Assembly: GCA_041879415.1 (NCBI GenBank)
Contig: CP090853.1
Coordinates: forward strand, 1-64,000
Length of the DNA stretch: 64,000 bases
Reading direction: 5' to 3'
Source: Vibrio chagasii
GTDB taxonomy: Bacteria; Pseudomonadota; Gammaproteobacteria; Enterobacterales; Vibrionaceae
Shown here piece after piece: positions 42,104-51,597 of this stretch (its first letter is position 1; the number at the start of each line of letters is the position of its first letter). The notes below the pieces were generated by a model. The model saw nothing but the letters and a program-made list of their open reading frames with translations, was not told where the DNA came from and ran no database searches. Position numbers and translations under genes: made by a program.

Positions 42104-43114
42104 ATGTCTGAGATGCGCACCCTTGGTGAGTTCATTGTTGAGAAACAGAGTGACTTCCCCCATGCAAGTGGTGATCTATCATCCCTTTTGTCATCAATTC
42201 GTCTTGCTGCAAAAATTGTTAACCGTGAAATCAACAAAGCAGGTCTTGTCGACATTACTGGCGCTGTTGGTACAGACAACGTTCAAGGTGAAGAGCAGCA
42301 GAAGCTAGACCTTTATGCGAACGACAAATTTAAAGCGGCTCTAGAAGCTCGTGACCAAGTTTGTGGTGTAGCAAGTGAAGAAGAAGACGAAGCCGTTGCC
42401 TTCAATAAAGAGCTCAACAAAAACGCAAAATACGTCGTGCTGATGGATCCACTAGATGGCTCTTCAAATATCGATGTAAACGTATCGGTTGGTACGATTT
42501 TCTCTATCTACCGCCGTGTGTCTCCAATCGGAACTCCACCGACTCAAGAAGACTTCCTACAACCAGGTCACAAACAGGTAGCTGCCGGTTACGTGATTTA
42601 CGGCTCTTCAACCATGCTGGTTTACACAACTGGTGCTGGCGTAAATGGTTTCACCTACGACCCATCTCTGGGTACTTTCTGTCTATCTCATGAAAACATG
42701 ATGATTCCAGACGAAGGTAAGATCTACTCGATCAACGAAGGTAACTACATTCGCTTCCCAACCGGTGTGAAGAAGTACATCAAGTACTGCCAAGAGAGCG
42801 AGCCAAGTGATAACCGCCCTTACACGTCACGTTACATTGGTTCTCTTGTATCAGATTTCCACCGCAACCTACTAAAAGGCGGCATCTACTTATACCCAAG
42901 TACAGAGAGCCACCCTCAAGGTAAACTGCGTTTGCTTTATGAGTGCAACCCTATTGCCTTCATCATGGAGCAAGCAGGCGGTATCGCTTCTGATGGTGTA
43001 CAACGTATCATGGACATCAAACCAACTGAGCTACACCAACGTGTACCTTTCTTCGTTGGCTCTAAGAATATGGTTCGTAAAGTCGAAGAGTTTCTTGAGC
43101 AGAACCCAGACTAA
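42104..43114 (+). CDS. fbp: Fructose-1,6-bisphosphatase class I
   Basis: The 336-residue enzyme carries the metal motif DPLDGSSNIDVN at 115-126 and an N-terminal TLGEFIVEKQ typical of class I FBPase. It hydrolyses fructose 1,6-bisphosphate in gluconeogenesis. AAGGAAAT precedes the ATG. A strong bidirectional terminator follows. Confidence 0.96.
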   Translation: MSEMRTLGEFIVEKQSDFPHASGDLSSLLSSIRLAAKIVNREINKAGLVDITGAVGTDNVQGEEQQKLDLYANDKFKAALEARDQVCGVASEEEDEAVAFNKELNKNAKYVVLMDPLDGSSNIDVNVSVGTIFSIYRRVSPIGTPPTQEDFLQPGHKQVAAGYVIYGSSTMLVYTTGAGVNGFTYDPSLGTFCLSHENMMIPDEGKIYSINEGNYIRFPTGVKKYIKYCQESEPSDNRPYTSRYIGSLVSDFHRNLLKGGIYLYPSTESHPQGKLRLLYECNPIAFIMEQAGGIASDGVQRIMDIKPTELHQRVPFFVGSKNMVRKVEEFLEQNPD

Positions 43115-43147
43115 CCCTCTCGTTTCTTCCTCAACTTAACTTCATTA

Positions 43148-43177
43148 AAAAAGCCAGCATCGAAATGCTGGCTTTTT
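43148..43177. terminator. Bidirectional terminator
   Basis: AAAAAGCCAGCAT, loop CGAA and ATGCTGGCTTTTT form a symmetric hairpin between the converging fbp and lipoprotein genes. Confidence 0.9.
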
Positions 43178-43206
43178 GTTGTTCATCGAGTTAATCAACC
43201 ACTGGG

Positions 43207-43563
43207 TTATCGAATATCAAATTTCGACTCCGCGCCTCTCTCGTAGTTGAAGCGGAACCACTTATCGATATCATCACAAATACCAAGATAAGTCTCACCG
43301 CGGCGTCCTAAAGCTCTTGGGTTCTGAGAACAGTATTGCGCCTTACCAACCTCATAACCTTGGTCATAAGCGGCATACAAATTAGCGTCAATTGACGGTG
43401 ACGAGGCAGCTTCTGCCAAGCTAGCTTCCGTCTGCTTGGTTTTTCCTTTGAGTGCCATTTCTTCACCAAAACTCTGCCAATCGGTTGTGTTCATAGACGT
43501 TGGTGGCGGAGTTTGCGCACAACCAAATAACATTACTGATAGCACCAATAATAGATATTTCAT
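43207..43563 (-). CDS. DUF2799-like lipoprotein
   Basis: The 118-residue protein has a lipoprotein signal (MKYLLLVLSVMLFGCAQ, lipid cysteine C15). The mature part contains WQSFGEEMALKG, YDQGYEVGKAQYC and YLGICDDIDKWFRFNYERG, which resemble DUF2799 envelope lipoproteins of unknown function. AGGAGGAAA precedes the ATG. The residue after the lipid cysteine is alanine, so Lol sorting to the outer membrane is likely. Confidence 0.72.
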   Translation of the reverse strand: MKYLLLVLSVMLFGCAQTPPPTSMNTTDWQSFGEEMALKGKTKQTEASLAEAASSPSIDANLYAAYDQGYEVGKAQYCSQNPRALGRRGETYLGICDDIDKWFRFNYERGAESKFDIR

Positions 43564-43644
43564 AATTTCCTCCTGATGGAAAAGACTAGCCTGTACATTA
43601 AGACTTCTAGCTATTACGTCAGAATGCTTTCAGTAGTTCATTTA

Positions 43645-44001
43645 CTATAGCGGGTTGTTCCGCTTACACCAGTCACCCGAAAGTATTTCTTTATTAGCTG
43701 TTAGATCAAGCTGATACAAATATACCCATGCTAATCCAAATATAGTCTCTATTTGCTCGCGACGATACTCGACAGGCACATCTTCTAGCCGATCGAGCGA
43801 CTCCAAAACTTCGTCGTTAATCATATAGACCTCCCCAGCGACACTTTTATTTCCAAAAATCATCGCGGGATAAGCATCTAGGTCAAAAAGCGCGTATTCC
43901 TTTGGAGTATCAAACCTACCTAGTGATTTACAGCCCTTTAAATAATGGTGATTAGATTGGCCTTGTCTCAAGGTTCCATAGACAAAAACAAGATGCTTCA
44001 T
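43645..44001 (-). CDS. ytfP: Gamma-glutamylcyclotransferase family protein (YtfP-like)
   Basis: The 118-residue protein has the GGCT fold signature VYGTLRQGQSNHHYL and DVPVEYRREQIETI. YtfP-type proteins are small, and their true substrate is not settled. GGAGG lies before ATG 44001; an earlier ATG at 44019 would add six residues. It follows tamB, as in the E. coli ytf cluster. Confidence 0.85.
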   Translation of the reverse strand: MKHLVFVYGTLRQGQSNHHYLKGCKSLGRFDTPKEYALFDLDAYPAMIFGNKSVAGEVYMINDEVLESLDRLEDVPVEYRREQIETIFGLAWVYLYQLDLTANKEILSGDWCKRNNPL

Positions 44002-44075
44002 AAATCCTCCACACGCCATTCACACGAGCACGGTAATGAATGGCTGATGTATTACCTAGGTGACTTCAAATAGCT

Positions 44076-47000
44076 TTATTCGAACTCAAATTGATAAAGG
44101 AGGTCTACCGCACTGTCTAAACCAGAAACGGCTTCAACGTAGAGATCCTGCATCAATCGATAACGCACGGTAAACTCGCCAAGCGAATTAAAGATACCCA
44201 CGCCATACTTAACCTGTAAGCCTGGAAGGATGTAACCACTTACCGTTACTTGTGAGTCGTCACCAGAGCCCGCGGTATCCAGCTGTAAATCTTGTACACC
44301 AAAGGCTTCACCTATCTCCCCGACTACCTTACCGCTCTTCGCTAAGCTCAAACCAATTAAAGTGGTTGTCATTGAGCCGCTCGACTCGCCATCAATATCT
44401 TGACCACGCAAGATGTATGAAAGAGCATTTGCTTGCGGCATCGCAGGGTCCGAATAAATCTCAATAGCTGGCTCTGTCGCTGGGCCAGTCACTCGAATAC
44501 CCGCCGTCACATCATCCTGAGTATTGTCAGGATTACGGATCGCATTGATCGCTACGTATGGCTGATCCGGTGGTCCATTCATTAAAATCTTACCTTCTTC
44601 GATCAACAAGTCTTGGCCGAACGATTGGTAGGTACCGTTAACGATGTTGACCTCACCGGTCACAAATGGACCTTGGTCTTTTTGAGCAACATTCAGTTTA
44701 CCGACCAGCTCACCCTCTAGGCCAAAAGCAGACAGCTTAAAGTCATCGCCAATTGAGATATTAATGTTCGTCACGACATCAAATGGAATGGCCGATTCGC
44801 CCTCAGGTTGCAGGTCTTTATTCAAAATAACCTGATCAGAAGAAACACCTACCGCAGAAGGCGGCAAGTCTTCAACCACAATACGTCCCCACGGTAATGC
44901 AATATCACCGGTAATTTTTGCAAGCTCAGGCGTAACATCAATGGTCATGTCAGGAACGACCTTCACCTTAACCATAGGTGGTACATCCACCATCAATTCA
45001 TCGGCAAATACTCTAACGTTCGAATGCCATGCTTGAAGATCTTGCCACTCACCAGAGCCTTCAATATCAAGGTGTCCATCTGGCGTTTCTACATTGGCAT
45101 CCAGCTTTGCACTATAGCCATCAAAGTCGAGGTCAATACGGCCATCTTTCACATCAATCGGGGTGACGTCGCCTTTAACTTGAATGCCGTCCACTGAGAA
45201 TTGACCGAATACTTGAGGATGCATCAAAGAGCCTTTCACCTGAAGGTCACTCGCAAGGTCTGCTTTCAACAAGCTGTATTCACCCAAAATAGGCTGCAAG
45301 AAGTCCAAATGGAAAGTCGTCAACTTAATCGCAGCATCGACCATTTTATCTTGTGCAAGAATATCAGGCAGCGACACCGTACCAGACAGATCACCGTTAT
45401 CAGACACATCCAATTTGAAGTCTGCATCGAGCTTGTTGTCTTTCAGTTGAGCGTTTAGGGCAACGCTCTCCCAACCGATTGTGATTGGTTCACCCACTTG
45501 CTGTACAGCCTGACCTTTTGGCATATCAAGGCTTAATGTGACTTCTGGCTGACCTTGTTCCGACCATTTTGCGTGAGCTTTAACATTCACTAAGCCTTGT
45601 AGCTCAGTCTCTTTAGGAACAAAGGCTTTAATCTGATCGAAGTCGAACTGATTAATTGCAATCTTGGCCTCACCCGATTTTCCAGCACGGATGTCTTCGT
45701 CCAAACAGACACTCGAACCAGCTTGCTTCCAACAGTGCGCTTGAACATTAGCAAACTGCTTGTCGACATCGGCCTTAATCGAGACAGGTTGATCAAGCAC
45801 CCAAGGGCCCTGTTGAGTGGTGATTTTCACTCGGTCTAACGAGCCATTCCAAACAAGAGAAGGCTTTTGAATCAACTCACCAGAAATCGCTAAACTTGTC
45901 GATACGATGTCGGATATGACATCTAACGTCACAGTGTGCTTTTTCTCACCGCCACTTACCGTCAAGTCGATGCTTTCTACGTTTTGTTCTTGATAGCTCA
46001 AGTTCTTGGCTTTCAACACCAGGTCGGCTTGCGCTTCAGGTAATGGCAATGGAACCACTGAACCATTAAGAGATAGCGACTCCAGTGTTGCTTCGCTATT
46101 CCAATCCACCTTATTAACGTTCAGTGTTAGGTCGACCTTGGGCTCTTGAGTAGGGCCACTAAGTTGGATGTTACCAATCACTTGCCCTTTCAAGTCTGGA
46201 ACACTTTTCACAAGCTCAGGGAAGTAGATATCAACGCCCATATCCCATTGCTTATCAAGCTGTCCCTGTGCCTTAATCGAATTCACACCGTGAGCTAAGC
46301 TCAAGCCACTGGTTTTCAGTTTAGGCTCACCACTTGCACTACGATCGGACGCCGACAACTGACCTTCAATATCCAGTGGGTAATCACGCAAGATACCCTC
46401 GATATCAAGCTTAGGTAACTCAATCGCCCAGCCACCAGCCTCAGTCAATTCACCCGAGGTCACTAAGCTACCGCTGATTTTACCTTCCGCTTCAGGCCAC
46501 TGTAGACCCAGTTGAATGTCTTTTAGGGATACATCCGCTTGCCAGTTAACAAGCTTTGCCCAGTTAGCTTTGACCGTACCATTAAGCTCACCGCCCAAGG
46601 TATTCAATTTCAGTCGCTCAAGCTCTATTTGTTCAGTGGTACCTTTACCCTGAAAGTCGATGGCTAGAGCTGGAATCTCCTTACCGTCCGCCTCACCTTT
46701 AAGCTGAACATTAAAGCCATCTAATGAACCATCGGCTTTAAAGCGTTCAATTTCGGCTTGATAATCGCTTTTACCAGTTAGAGGCCATTGCGCTTGCCCA
46801 TCTTCTAGCAGTAAATCAAATGGCAGCGTCGGCTCTAAAGGTTGCAGTTCTCCAGAGAGCTTGGCTTCTATCAAATCAGAAAACTGCGAGTCGAGCTGTA
46901 GCTTAGCCACACTGCCTTGTGCTTTTAGTGATAACTTCTGACCAGCAAGGTCGGTTTCCTTCACCTTAGCGTCCAATGAAAGCTCTAATGGGTAGCCATC

Positions 47001-47861
47001 TTTCAGCTCTACCTTAGTAGAAAGGTTCGCGCTCGCCTGTGGCATGTCTAGTTCAAGAGTGGATACATCAACAGTGTTTTTTCCAGCTCGCACTTCAAGC
47101 CCAAGGTGATTAACAACGATGGGCGTCTCTTGCTCTAAAGTGAAACGATTGAGATCAAAGCGCTCTAGTACAACCTGTAATGGAATCCAAACCTCAGGCA
47201 GCTCTATCGCGGTTTTAACGGCAGGTTCAGGCTCTACGACTTCTGGTTTTGGCTCTTCAGCTGATTCAGCTGATTCAGCTGATTCAGCTGATTCAGCAAG
47301 TTTAACTTTTAGGTCGTTGAACAAGGTTGGCGATACTGTCAGCCTTTCACCTTGCATACTCAAAGCCGTTGAGAACAAACTCCATTCAATCTCATTACCC
47401 AATATGTTTAGCTTAATATCAGATAAAGCGATGCGATTGATGGTGATTGGAAGTGGCGTTTTTACCGACTTAAGAGGTGGCGTTGGCTCAGCCTCTTCTG
47501 TAGAGGCAGGAGGAAGCTCCGTAAAAGCAAAATCTAGCCCCTGAATTGCAATGCGATCAACACACAACTTAGGATCGAGTAAACAACGAGGATTAATAGC
47601 CAATACCAGTTTTTCCACTTTGGTATCGACATGGAGGCTATCATCTTTGAATTGAACATTATTGAGCGTAAAGCTCGGGAATAAAGCACCTTTTGTGCTC
47701 CCCACTTTAAGTTGTGGAAGAGCTTTTTCAGCCCCCCACAACACAGTGTTTAAGCCAGGGTTTGTAAACAATACAAAACCTAACAGGGCTATTAACAACA
47801 GCAAAATGGACGTCAGTGAAATCGACGTCCATTTTATGCACTTGCCCATCACTTTGATCAT
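44076..47861 (-). CDS. tamB: Translocation and assembly module subunit TamB
   Basis: The 1261-residue protein has one N-terminal transmembrane helix and a very long beta-rich periplasmic body with the C-terminal DUF490 region (from about 930). Recent work places TamB among bridge-like lipid transporters linking inner and outer membranes, working with TamA. Its ATG overlaps the tamA stop by four bases. Near residues 190-203 an AES tripeptide is repeated about four times by a 9-base tandem repeat, followed by a Pro/Glu-rich stretch. Confidence 0.94.
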   Translation of the reverse strand: MIKVMGKCIKWTSISLTSILLLLIALLGFVLFTNPGLNTVLWGAEKALPQLKVGSTKGALFPSFTLNNVQFKDDSLHVDTKVEKLVLAINPRCLLDPKLCVDRIAIQGLDFAFTELPPASTEEAEPTPPLKSVKTPLPITINRIALSDIKLNILGNEIEWSLFSTALSMQGERLTVSPTLFNDLKVKLAESAESAESAESAEEPKPEVVEPEPAVKTAIELPEVWIPLQVVLERFDLNRFTLEQETPIVVNHLGLEVRAGKNTVDVSTLELDMPQASANLSTKVELKDGYPLELSLDAKVKETDLAGQKLSLKAQGSVAKLQLDSQFSDLIEAKLSGELQPLEPTLPFDLLLEDGQAQWPLTGKSDYQAEIERFKADGSLDGFNVQLKGEADGKEIPALAIDFQGKGTTEQIELERLKLNTLGGELNGTVKANWAKLVNWQADVSLKDIQLGLQWPEAEGKISGSLVTSGELTEAGGWAIELPKLDIEGILRDYPLDIEGQLSASDRSASGEPKLKTSGLSLAHGVNSIKAQGQLDKQWDMGVDIYFPELVKSVPDLKGQVIGNIQLSGPTQEPKVDLTLNVNKVDWNSEATLESLSLNGSVVPLPLPEAQADLVLKAKNLSYQEQNVESIDLTVSGGEKKHTVTLDVISDIVSTSLAISGELIQKPSLVWNGSLDRVKITTQQGPWVLDQPVSIKADVDKQFANVQAHCWKQAGSSVCLDEDIRAGKSGEAKIAINQFDFDQIKAFVPKETELQGLVNVKAHAKWSEQGQPEVTLSLDMPKGQAVQQVGEPITIGWESVALNAQLKDNKLDADFKLDVSDNGDLSGTVSLPDILAQDKMVDAAIKLTTFHLDFLQPILGEYSLLKADLASDLQVKGSLMHPQVFGQFSVDGIQVKGDVTPIDVKDGRIDLDFDGYSAKLDANVETPDGHLDIEGSGEWQDLQAWHSNVRVFADELMVDVPPMVKVKVVPDMTIDVTPELAKITGDIALPWGRIVVEDLPPSAVGVSSDQVILNKDLQPEGESAIPFDVVTNINISIGDDFKLSAFGLEGELVGKLNVAQKDQGPFVTGEVNIVNGTYQSFGQDLLIEEGKILMNGPPDQPYVAINAIRNPDNTQDDVTAGIRVTGPATEPAIEIYSDPAMPQANALSYILRGQDIDGESSGSMTTTLIGLSLAKSGKVVGEIGEAFGVQDLQLDTAGSGDDSQVTVSGYILPGLQVKYGVGIFNSLGEFTVRYRLMQDLYVEAVSGLDSAVDLLYQFEFE
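47261..47296 (-). repeat. 9-base in-frame tandem repeat in tamB
   Basis: CTGATTCAG is repeated four times exactly, with a partial copy before it. It codes for Ala-Glu-Ser repeats in the variable linker before a Pro/Glu-rich stretch of TamB. As the unit is nine bases, slippage changes length without a frameshift. Confidence 0.85.
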
Positions 47862-49570
47862 AACTCTGGTCCTAAACTAAAGTGCAATTGGAACTCATCA
47901 CCTTTCTTCGCATCTAGACCCCATGCAAAGTCGAGGCTGACTGGCCCAACAGGCGACGCCCAGCGTACACCAACGCCAGTACCATGTTTCCACTCTGGTT
48001 TGTCGTTGAACGCATCACCAATATCGTAGAAGGCTGCGCCCCACCAATTTCCAACGAGACGGTATTGATATTCAACCGAGCTGGTTGCGATGAACTTAGC
48101 ACCGGTTAATGCACCACTTTCATCTCGAGGAGAGATCGATTCGTAGCCGTAACCGCGGATACTGTTGTCACCACCGGCGAAGAATCTTAGTGAGGGAGAC
48201 AGTTTCTCAAATTCATCAGCAAAGTTACCACCAAACTGCAGACGCGTTAGGCCACGGTGGTTGTTACCGATACTTCTGATCCAAGCCGTCTGTCCTTGAA
48301 AACGTACCACTTTGGTTTCAGACAGTAAGGTGTCATCAGCTGCCTCAACCATAATGGTTTGTTTATCGCCCCACATAGGCATCGAACCACCACGCGTTCG
48401 CGTTCGAGAGAAAGAGATACCCGGCAACACGAATTGCGCTAAATCATCCTGCAAACCTTGCTCATAGTTTTCAACCAAGTATCGAATGAAGACAGTACGC
48501 TGCCAGCCATTATCAAGGCGCCAATATCTCTCTAGCGCTAAGTTAGATTCCAAACTCTTGGTATCACGGTTATCTAGGTTCTTCATCCCATACTTAACTT
48601 GGTAATAATCATTAAGCACATCATCTAATGGGATTTTATAAGTCGCAGTAATCGTCTGCTCAGGTTTGGATATCGACAAACTACTATTAAAGCTATGACC
48701 AAGTTCGTTAACCCAAGGTTTCTTCCATTTGAGCGTACCTTTAACACCAAGGTCAGTAGAAACACCAATACCCGTTTCAATCTGGTTACGAGCTTGAGGA
48801 GCAAGGCTAACCTTCATCGGAATTTCTCTACCTTCACCTAACTGGCTCAAATCAGGCTCAACAAAAACCGAAGAGAACCAATCGGTATTGGATAAGTTCT
48901 GGTTGTACTCACCCACTTTAGTAATCGAATAAGGTTCACCATCTTCAAAAGTCTTGAGAGATTGAACCTTGTCGTCCTCGATTTGGCTTCCGGCCACTGT
49001 GGTTTTGCCGAAGTGATAACGAATACCACTGTTGTAATGAAGGCGGACATAAGCACGATTCAGTTCAGGCGCAACCTCTAGCTTGCTAACCTCATATGTA
49101 CCATCGAAGTAACCTTTAGCTAGACCGAGATTACGTATCGAAGACTTCAAAGAATCGTAATTACCATGATTCAAAATCATACCTTTAGAGAGCTTACTCT
49201 TGGCAATTAAGGCTAAAAAGTCTGGATCATCTTTGGCTTCACCGCTCAGTACGATGTCTGATTCATAGATACGAACAGGCTCTCCCTGCTCAACCGTCAC
49301 CGTGAGCTCAGTTTCATCTTCAGAGTGGGAAAAAGTAATGGTGGGTTGGTAATAACCTAACGCATTGAGGGCTTCTTTAATCATAGACTCCAAGCGAGAC
49401 TGGAATCTTAGTGATACCGCATACTCTTCTTCAGGCACAGCACTCAGATAAGCATCTACGTTATCTTCAAGCGCTCCATCAAGCCCTTTAATTTCAAGGG
49501 AAACGTCAGCAAAAGCGAGCGTCGATGACAATAGAGTGCCAATCAGAACTGGTAAAGTTTTTCTTATCAT
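47858..49570 (-). CDS. tamA: Translocation and assembly module subunit TamA
   Basis: The 570-residue Omp85-family protein has a signal peptide (MIRKTLPVLIGTLLSSTLAFA), POTRA domains (about 20-265) and a C-terminal 16-strand barrel with FFAGGDNSIRGYGYESISP and the final FSLGPEL. It acts in the outer membrane with TamB. It heads the tamA-tamB operon and is divergent from msrA, the same order as in E. coli. Confidence 0.95.
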   Translation of the reverse strand: MIRKTLPVLIGTLLSSTLAFADVSLEIKGLDGALEDNVDAYLSAVPEEEYAVSLRFQSRLESMIKEALNALGYYQPTITFSHSEDETELTVTVEQGEPVRIYESDIVLSGEAKDDPDFLALIAKSKLSKGMILNHGNYDSLKSSIRNLGLAKGYFDGTYEVSKLEVAPELNRAYVRLHYNSGIRYHFGKTTVAGSQIEDDKVQSLKTFEDGEPYSITKVGEYNQNLSNTDWFSSVFVEPDLSQLGEGREIPMKVSLAPQARNQIETGIGVSTDLGVKGTLKWKKPWVNELGHSFNSSLSISKPEQTITATYKIPLDDVLNDYYQVKYGMKNLDNRDTKSLESNLALERYWRLDNGWQRTVFIRYLVENYEQGLQDDLAQFVLPGISFSRTRTRGGSMPMWGDKQTIMVEAADDTLLSETKVVRFQGQTAWIRSIGNNHRGLTRLQFGGNFADEFEKLSPSLRFFAGGDNSIRGYGYESISPRDESGALTGAKFIATSSVEYQYRLVGNWWGAAFYDIGDAFNDKPEWKHGTGVGVRWASPVGPVSLDFAWGLDAKKGDEFQLHFSLGPEL

Positions 49571-49763
49571 GCTTAATTGGTGAAGAAGTTATCAATACGT
49601 TAATAATCAAAAAGAAATAATACCGCTAAAAAGGCATTGAGTCTGTAAGTAATCCTGCAATAACACGGTCTAATTTAAAGACTTATTTAATATGAACCAA
49701 GCGTTAATACGCCCACAGTTCACAAAAGCCAACGTGGTCAACGTATGCGAAAAGGAATATGAC

Positions 49764-50393
49764 ATGCTAAACAAACAACAACTGGTTTCCGCAGCCACCG
49801 CATTACCGGGAAATGCTGCTCCAATTCAAATCACTGAGCGCCATTACGTTAATCAAACTGACTTGCTGGCTGCCCCTGTGGGCTCCCAACAACAAGTGTT
49901 GTTAGGCATGGGATGTTTCTGGGGAGCTGAACGTCTGTTTTGGCAATTAGACGGTGTGGTATCTACATCAGTGGGCTACGCAGGCGGCTACACAGTGAAT
50001 CCAACCTATGAACAAGTATGTACCGGACAAACTGGCCATACAGAAGTCGTTCGTGTCATTTTTGATAGCGAGCAAACTTCTCTAGCACAAATACTTGAGA
50101 CATTCTGGGAGCGTCATGACCCAACTCAGGGCATGCGCCAAGGTAATGATTTAGGCACACAATACCGCTCTGCTATCTACACCTTTAGTGAAGAACAACA
50201 GACCATTGCTGAACAATCTCGACAAAATTATCAAAGAGCGATTACTGCCTCTTTAGGCAATGAGATTACGACAGAAGTTCTACCTGCTGGGAAATATTTT
50301 TTCGCGGAAACCTATCACCAACAGTACTTAGCTAAGAACCCTAATGGTTACTGTGGGTTAGGCGGAACTGGTGTTTGTTTCCCTCCGCAATAA
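49764..50393 (+). CDS. msrA: Peptide methionine sulfoxide reductase A
   Basis: The protein reduces methionine S-sulfoxide. The catalytic cysteine is C51 in GMGCFWGAE, and the resolving cysteines lie in the C-terminal GYCGLGGTGVCFPPQ. I place the start at ATG 49764 (209 residues, MLNKQQLVSAATALPG), close to the E. coli length; an ATG at 49692 would add 24 residues. It lies divergent to tamA. Confidence 0.93.
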   Translation: MLNKQQLVSAATALPGNAAPIQITERHYVNQTDLLAAPVGSQQQVLLGMGCFWGAERLFWQLDGVVSTSVGYAGGYTVNPTYEQVCTGQTGHTEVVRVIFDSEQTSLAQILETFWERHDPTQGMRQGNDLGTQYRSAIYTFSEEQQTIAEQSRQNYQRAITASLGNEITTEVLPAGKYFFAETYHQQYLAKNPNGYCGLGGTGVCFPPQ

Positions 50394-50430
50394 CGCATAG
50401 CGAGAGACGAAATTCAGAATAATCAAAACT

Positions 50431-50461
50431 AAAAAAGGGCTTTCGTTAGGAAGCCCTTTTT
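50431..50461. terminator. Bidirectional terminator
   Basis: AAAAAAGGGCTT, an eight-base loop and AAGCCCTTTT form a symmetric hairpin between the converging msrA and ytfK genes. Confidence 0.88.
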
Positions 50462-50502
50462 ACGTTTAATCGTTCAAGGTGAGAGCGATTTACAAAAATC
50501 AA

Positions 50503-50703
50503 TTACACCGGAAGCGCTGCAATTTTGCCGTTCACTTCTTTAAAAATGGTGAGCTTTTGTTTATCTGAAACTTCAGGAAGCAGTACTTTGCCTTGGTCGA
50601 AGCGAAACTCTCCAACACCCTCAATAGCAAACTGACCTTTGAATAGGACTTTAACGAAACGCGCCACCTGATGTGGGCGGTAAGTAGAAAATTTTCTTAA
50701 CAT
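50503..50703 (-). CDS. ytfK: YtfK family protein (DUF1107)
   Basis: The 66-residue protein matches E. coli YtfK in order and sequence: RPHQVARFVKVLFKGQFAIEGVGEFRFDQGKVL. E. coli YtfK promotes (p)ppGpp accumulation through SpoT under phosphate and fatty acid limitation; whether this protein does so is inferred. GAGG precedes the ATG. It is divergent from ytfJ. Confidence 0.88.
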   Translation of the reverse strand: MLRKFSTYRPHQVARFVKVLFKGQFAIEGVGEFRFDQGKVLLPEVSDKQKLTIFKEVNGKIAALPV

Positions 50704-50955
50704 ATTACAACCTCAATTCCATTTGAGTACTACAGCCACGTACCTGAACACTGGCGAGTTCGAAGCACATTTAATCGCTAATTCCTTTAGCAAACAGCAA
50801 GATAATCTGTTGTTTATCTTGATATTGTTGCATTATACCTTTTGGTAACAAGCCTGCAACTTATTTCTACATCGTACGATAAAAAAGTTAAAGAGGCATT
50901 TTTCAAATTTCATATTATACTTCCAATGCAAACCAACAAGCGGAACAAAAATATA

Positions 50956-51507
50956 ATGAAAAACAAAACTCTACTGGCTTTATTAGCCGCAGCCTCTCCA
51001 CTCTTCGCCAATGCTCACAACTTATCTGTAGGTTCAACTCTGCCTGCCGTTGATGTTAGCAACTATGGTGAAATCGTTCTAAAAGACGGAGCTACAGAAT
51101 ATCAAGCTTGGGCAACCAAGGATCTTCTGGGTAAAGTTCGTGTCGTTCAAGCTATCGCAGGCCGCAGCAGCTCTAAAGAGCTTAATGCACCACTGATGGC
51201 TGCGATTACAGCATCGAAGTTTTCTGAAGACAGCTACCAAACCACGACCATTATCAACCAAGATGATGCAATTTGGGGCACAGGCTCTTTTGTAAAATCA
51301 TCAGCTGAAAGCAGCAAAGAAGAATTTCCATGGTCTTCTATGGTTCTTGATGAAAGTGGCACCGTTGCTTCATCATGGGCTCTAAAAGAAGAAAGCTCAG
51401 CGATTATCGTGCAAGACAAACAAGGTAAAATCTTGTTTGTAAAGGAAGGCGCACTTAATGAATCAGAGGTAACGCAAGTTATTGAATTGATTAAAGCCAG
51501 CCTTTAA
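50956..51507 (+). CDS. ytfJ: YtfJ family periplasmic protein
   Basis: The 183-residue protein has a signal peptide (MKNKTLLALLAAASPLFANA) and resembles E. coli YtfJ, which has a thioredoxin-like fold. The mature part contains no cysteine at all, so a redox role is unlikely. Its function is unknown. I place the start at ATG 50956; the frame opens upstream at 50842 but the signal peptide fits the internal start. Its terminator overlaps a Zur-like palindrome ahead of the zinc operon. Confidence 0.85.
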   Translation: MKNKTLLALLAAASPLFANAHNLSVGSTLPAVDVSNYGEIVLKDGATEYQAWATKDLLGKVRVVQAIAGRSSSKELNAPLMAAITASKFSEDSYQTTTIINQDDAIWGTGSFVKSSAESSKEEFPWSSMVLDESGTVASSWALKEESSAIIVQDKQGKILFVKEGALNESEVTQVIELIKASL

Positions 51508-51540
51508 TCAGATATTCGCGTCTTTTTAGAGACCTTATCA

Positions 51541-51576
51541 AAGGATATTGTTATATTGTAACAGTATCCTTTTTTA
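51541..51576 (+). terminator. ytfJ terminator hairpin
   Basis: AAGGATATTGTTA (51541-51553) pairs with TAACAGTATCCTT (51559-51571) with one wobble, loop TATTG, followed by a T tract. The upper part of the stem is also a Zur-like palindrome. Confidence 0.8.
51549..51563 (+). promoter_or_regulatory. Zur box candidate ahead of the zinc operon
   Basis: TGTTATATTGTAACA is an inverted repeat matching the gammaproteobacterial Zur pattern GTTATAWTATAAC with one central change. It lies 35 bases before the first gene of the DUF2607/zrg operon, a position where a zinc-loaded repressor would block transcription. The motif is seen; Zur binding is inferred. Confidence 0.6.
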
Positions 51577-51597
51577 ATTCTGTGGTTAATCATCCTC

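Noticed and set aside
47119..47544. 141-codon plus-strand frame opposite tamB
   Set aside because: It is a Ser-rich antisense shadow created by the Glu/Pro-rich linker and repeats of tamB.
51549..51563. Reading the hairpin only as a terminator
   Set aside because: The stem apex fits a Zur-type palindrome and lies at operator distance from the zinc operon, so I list both roles and not just the terminator.
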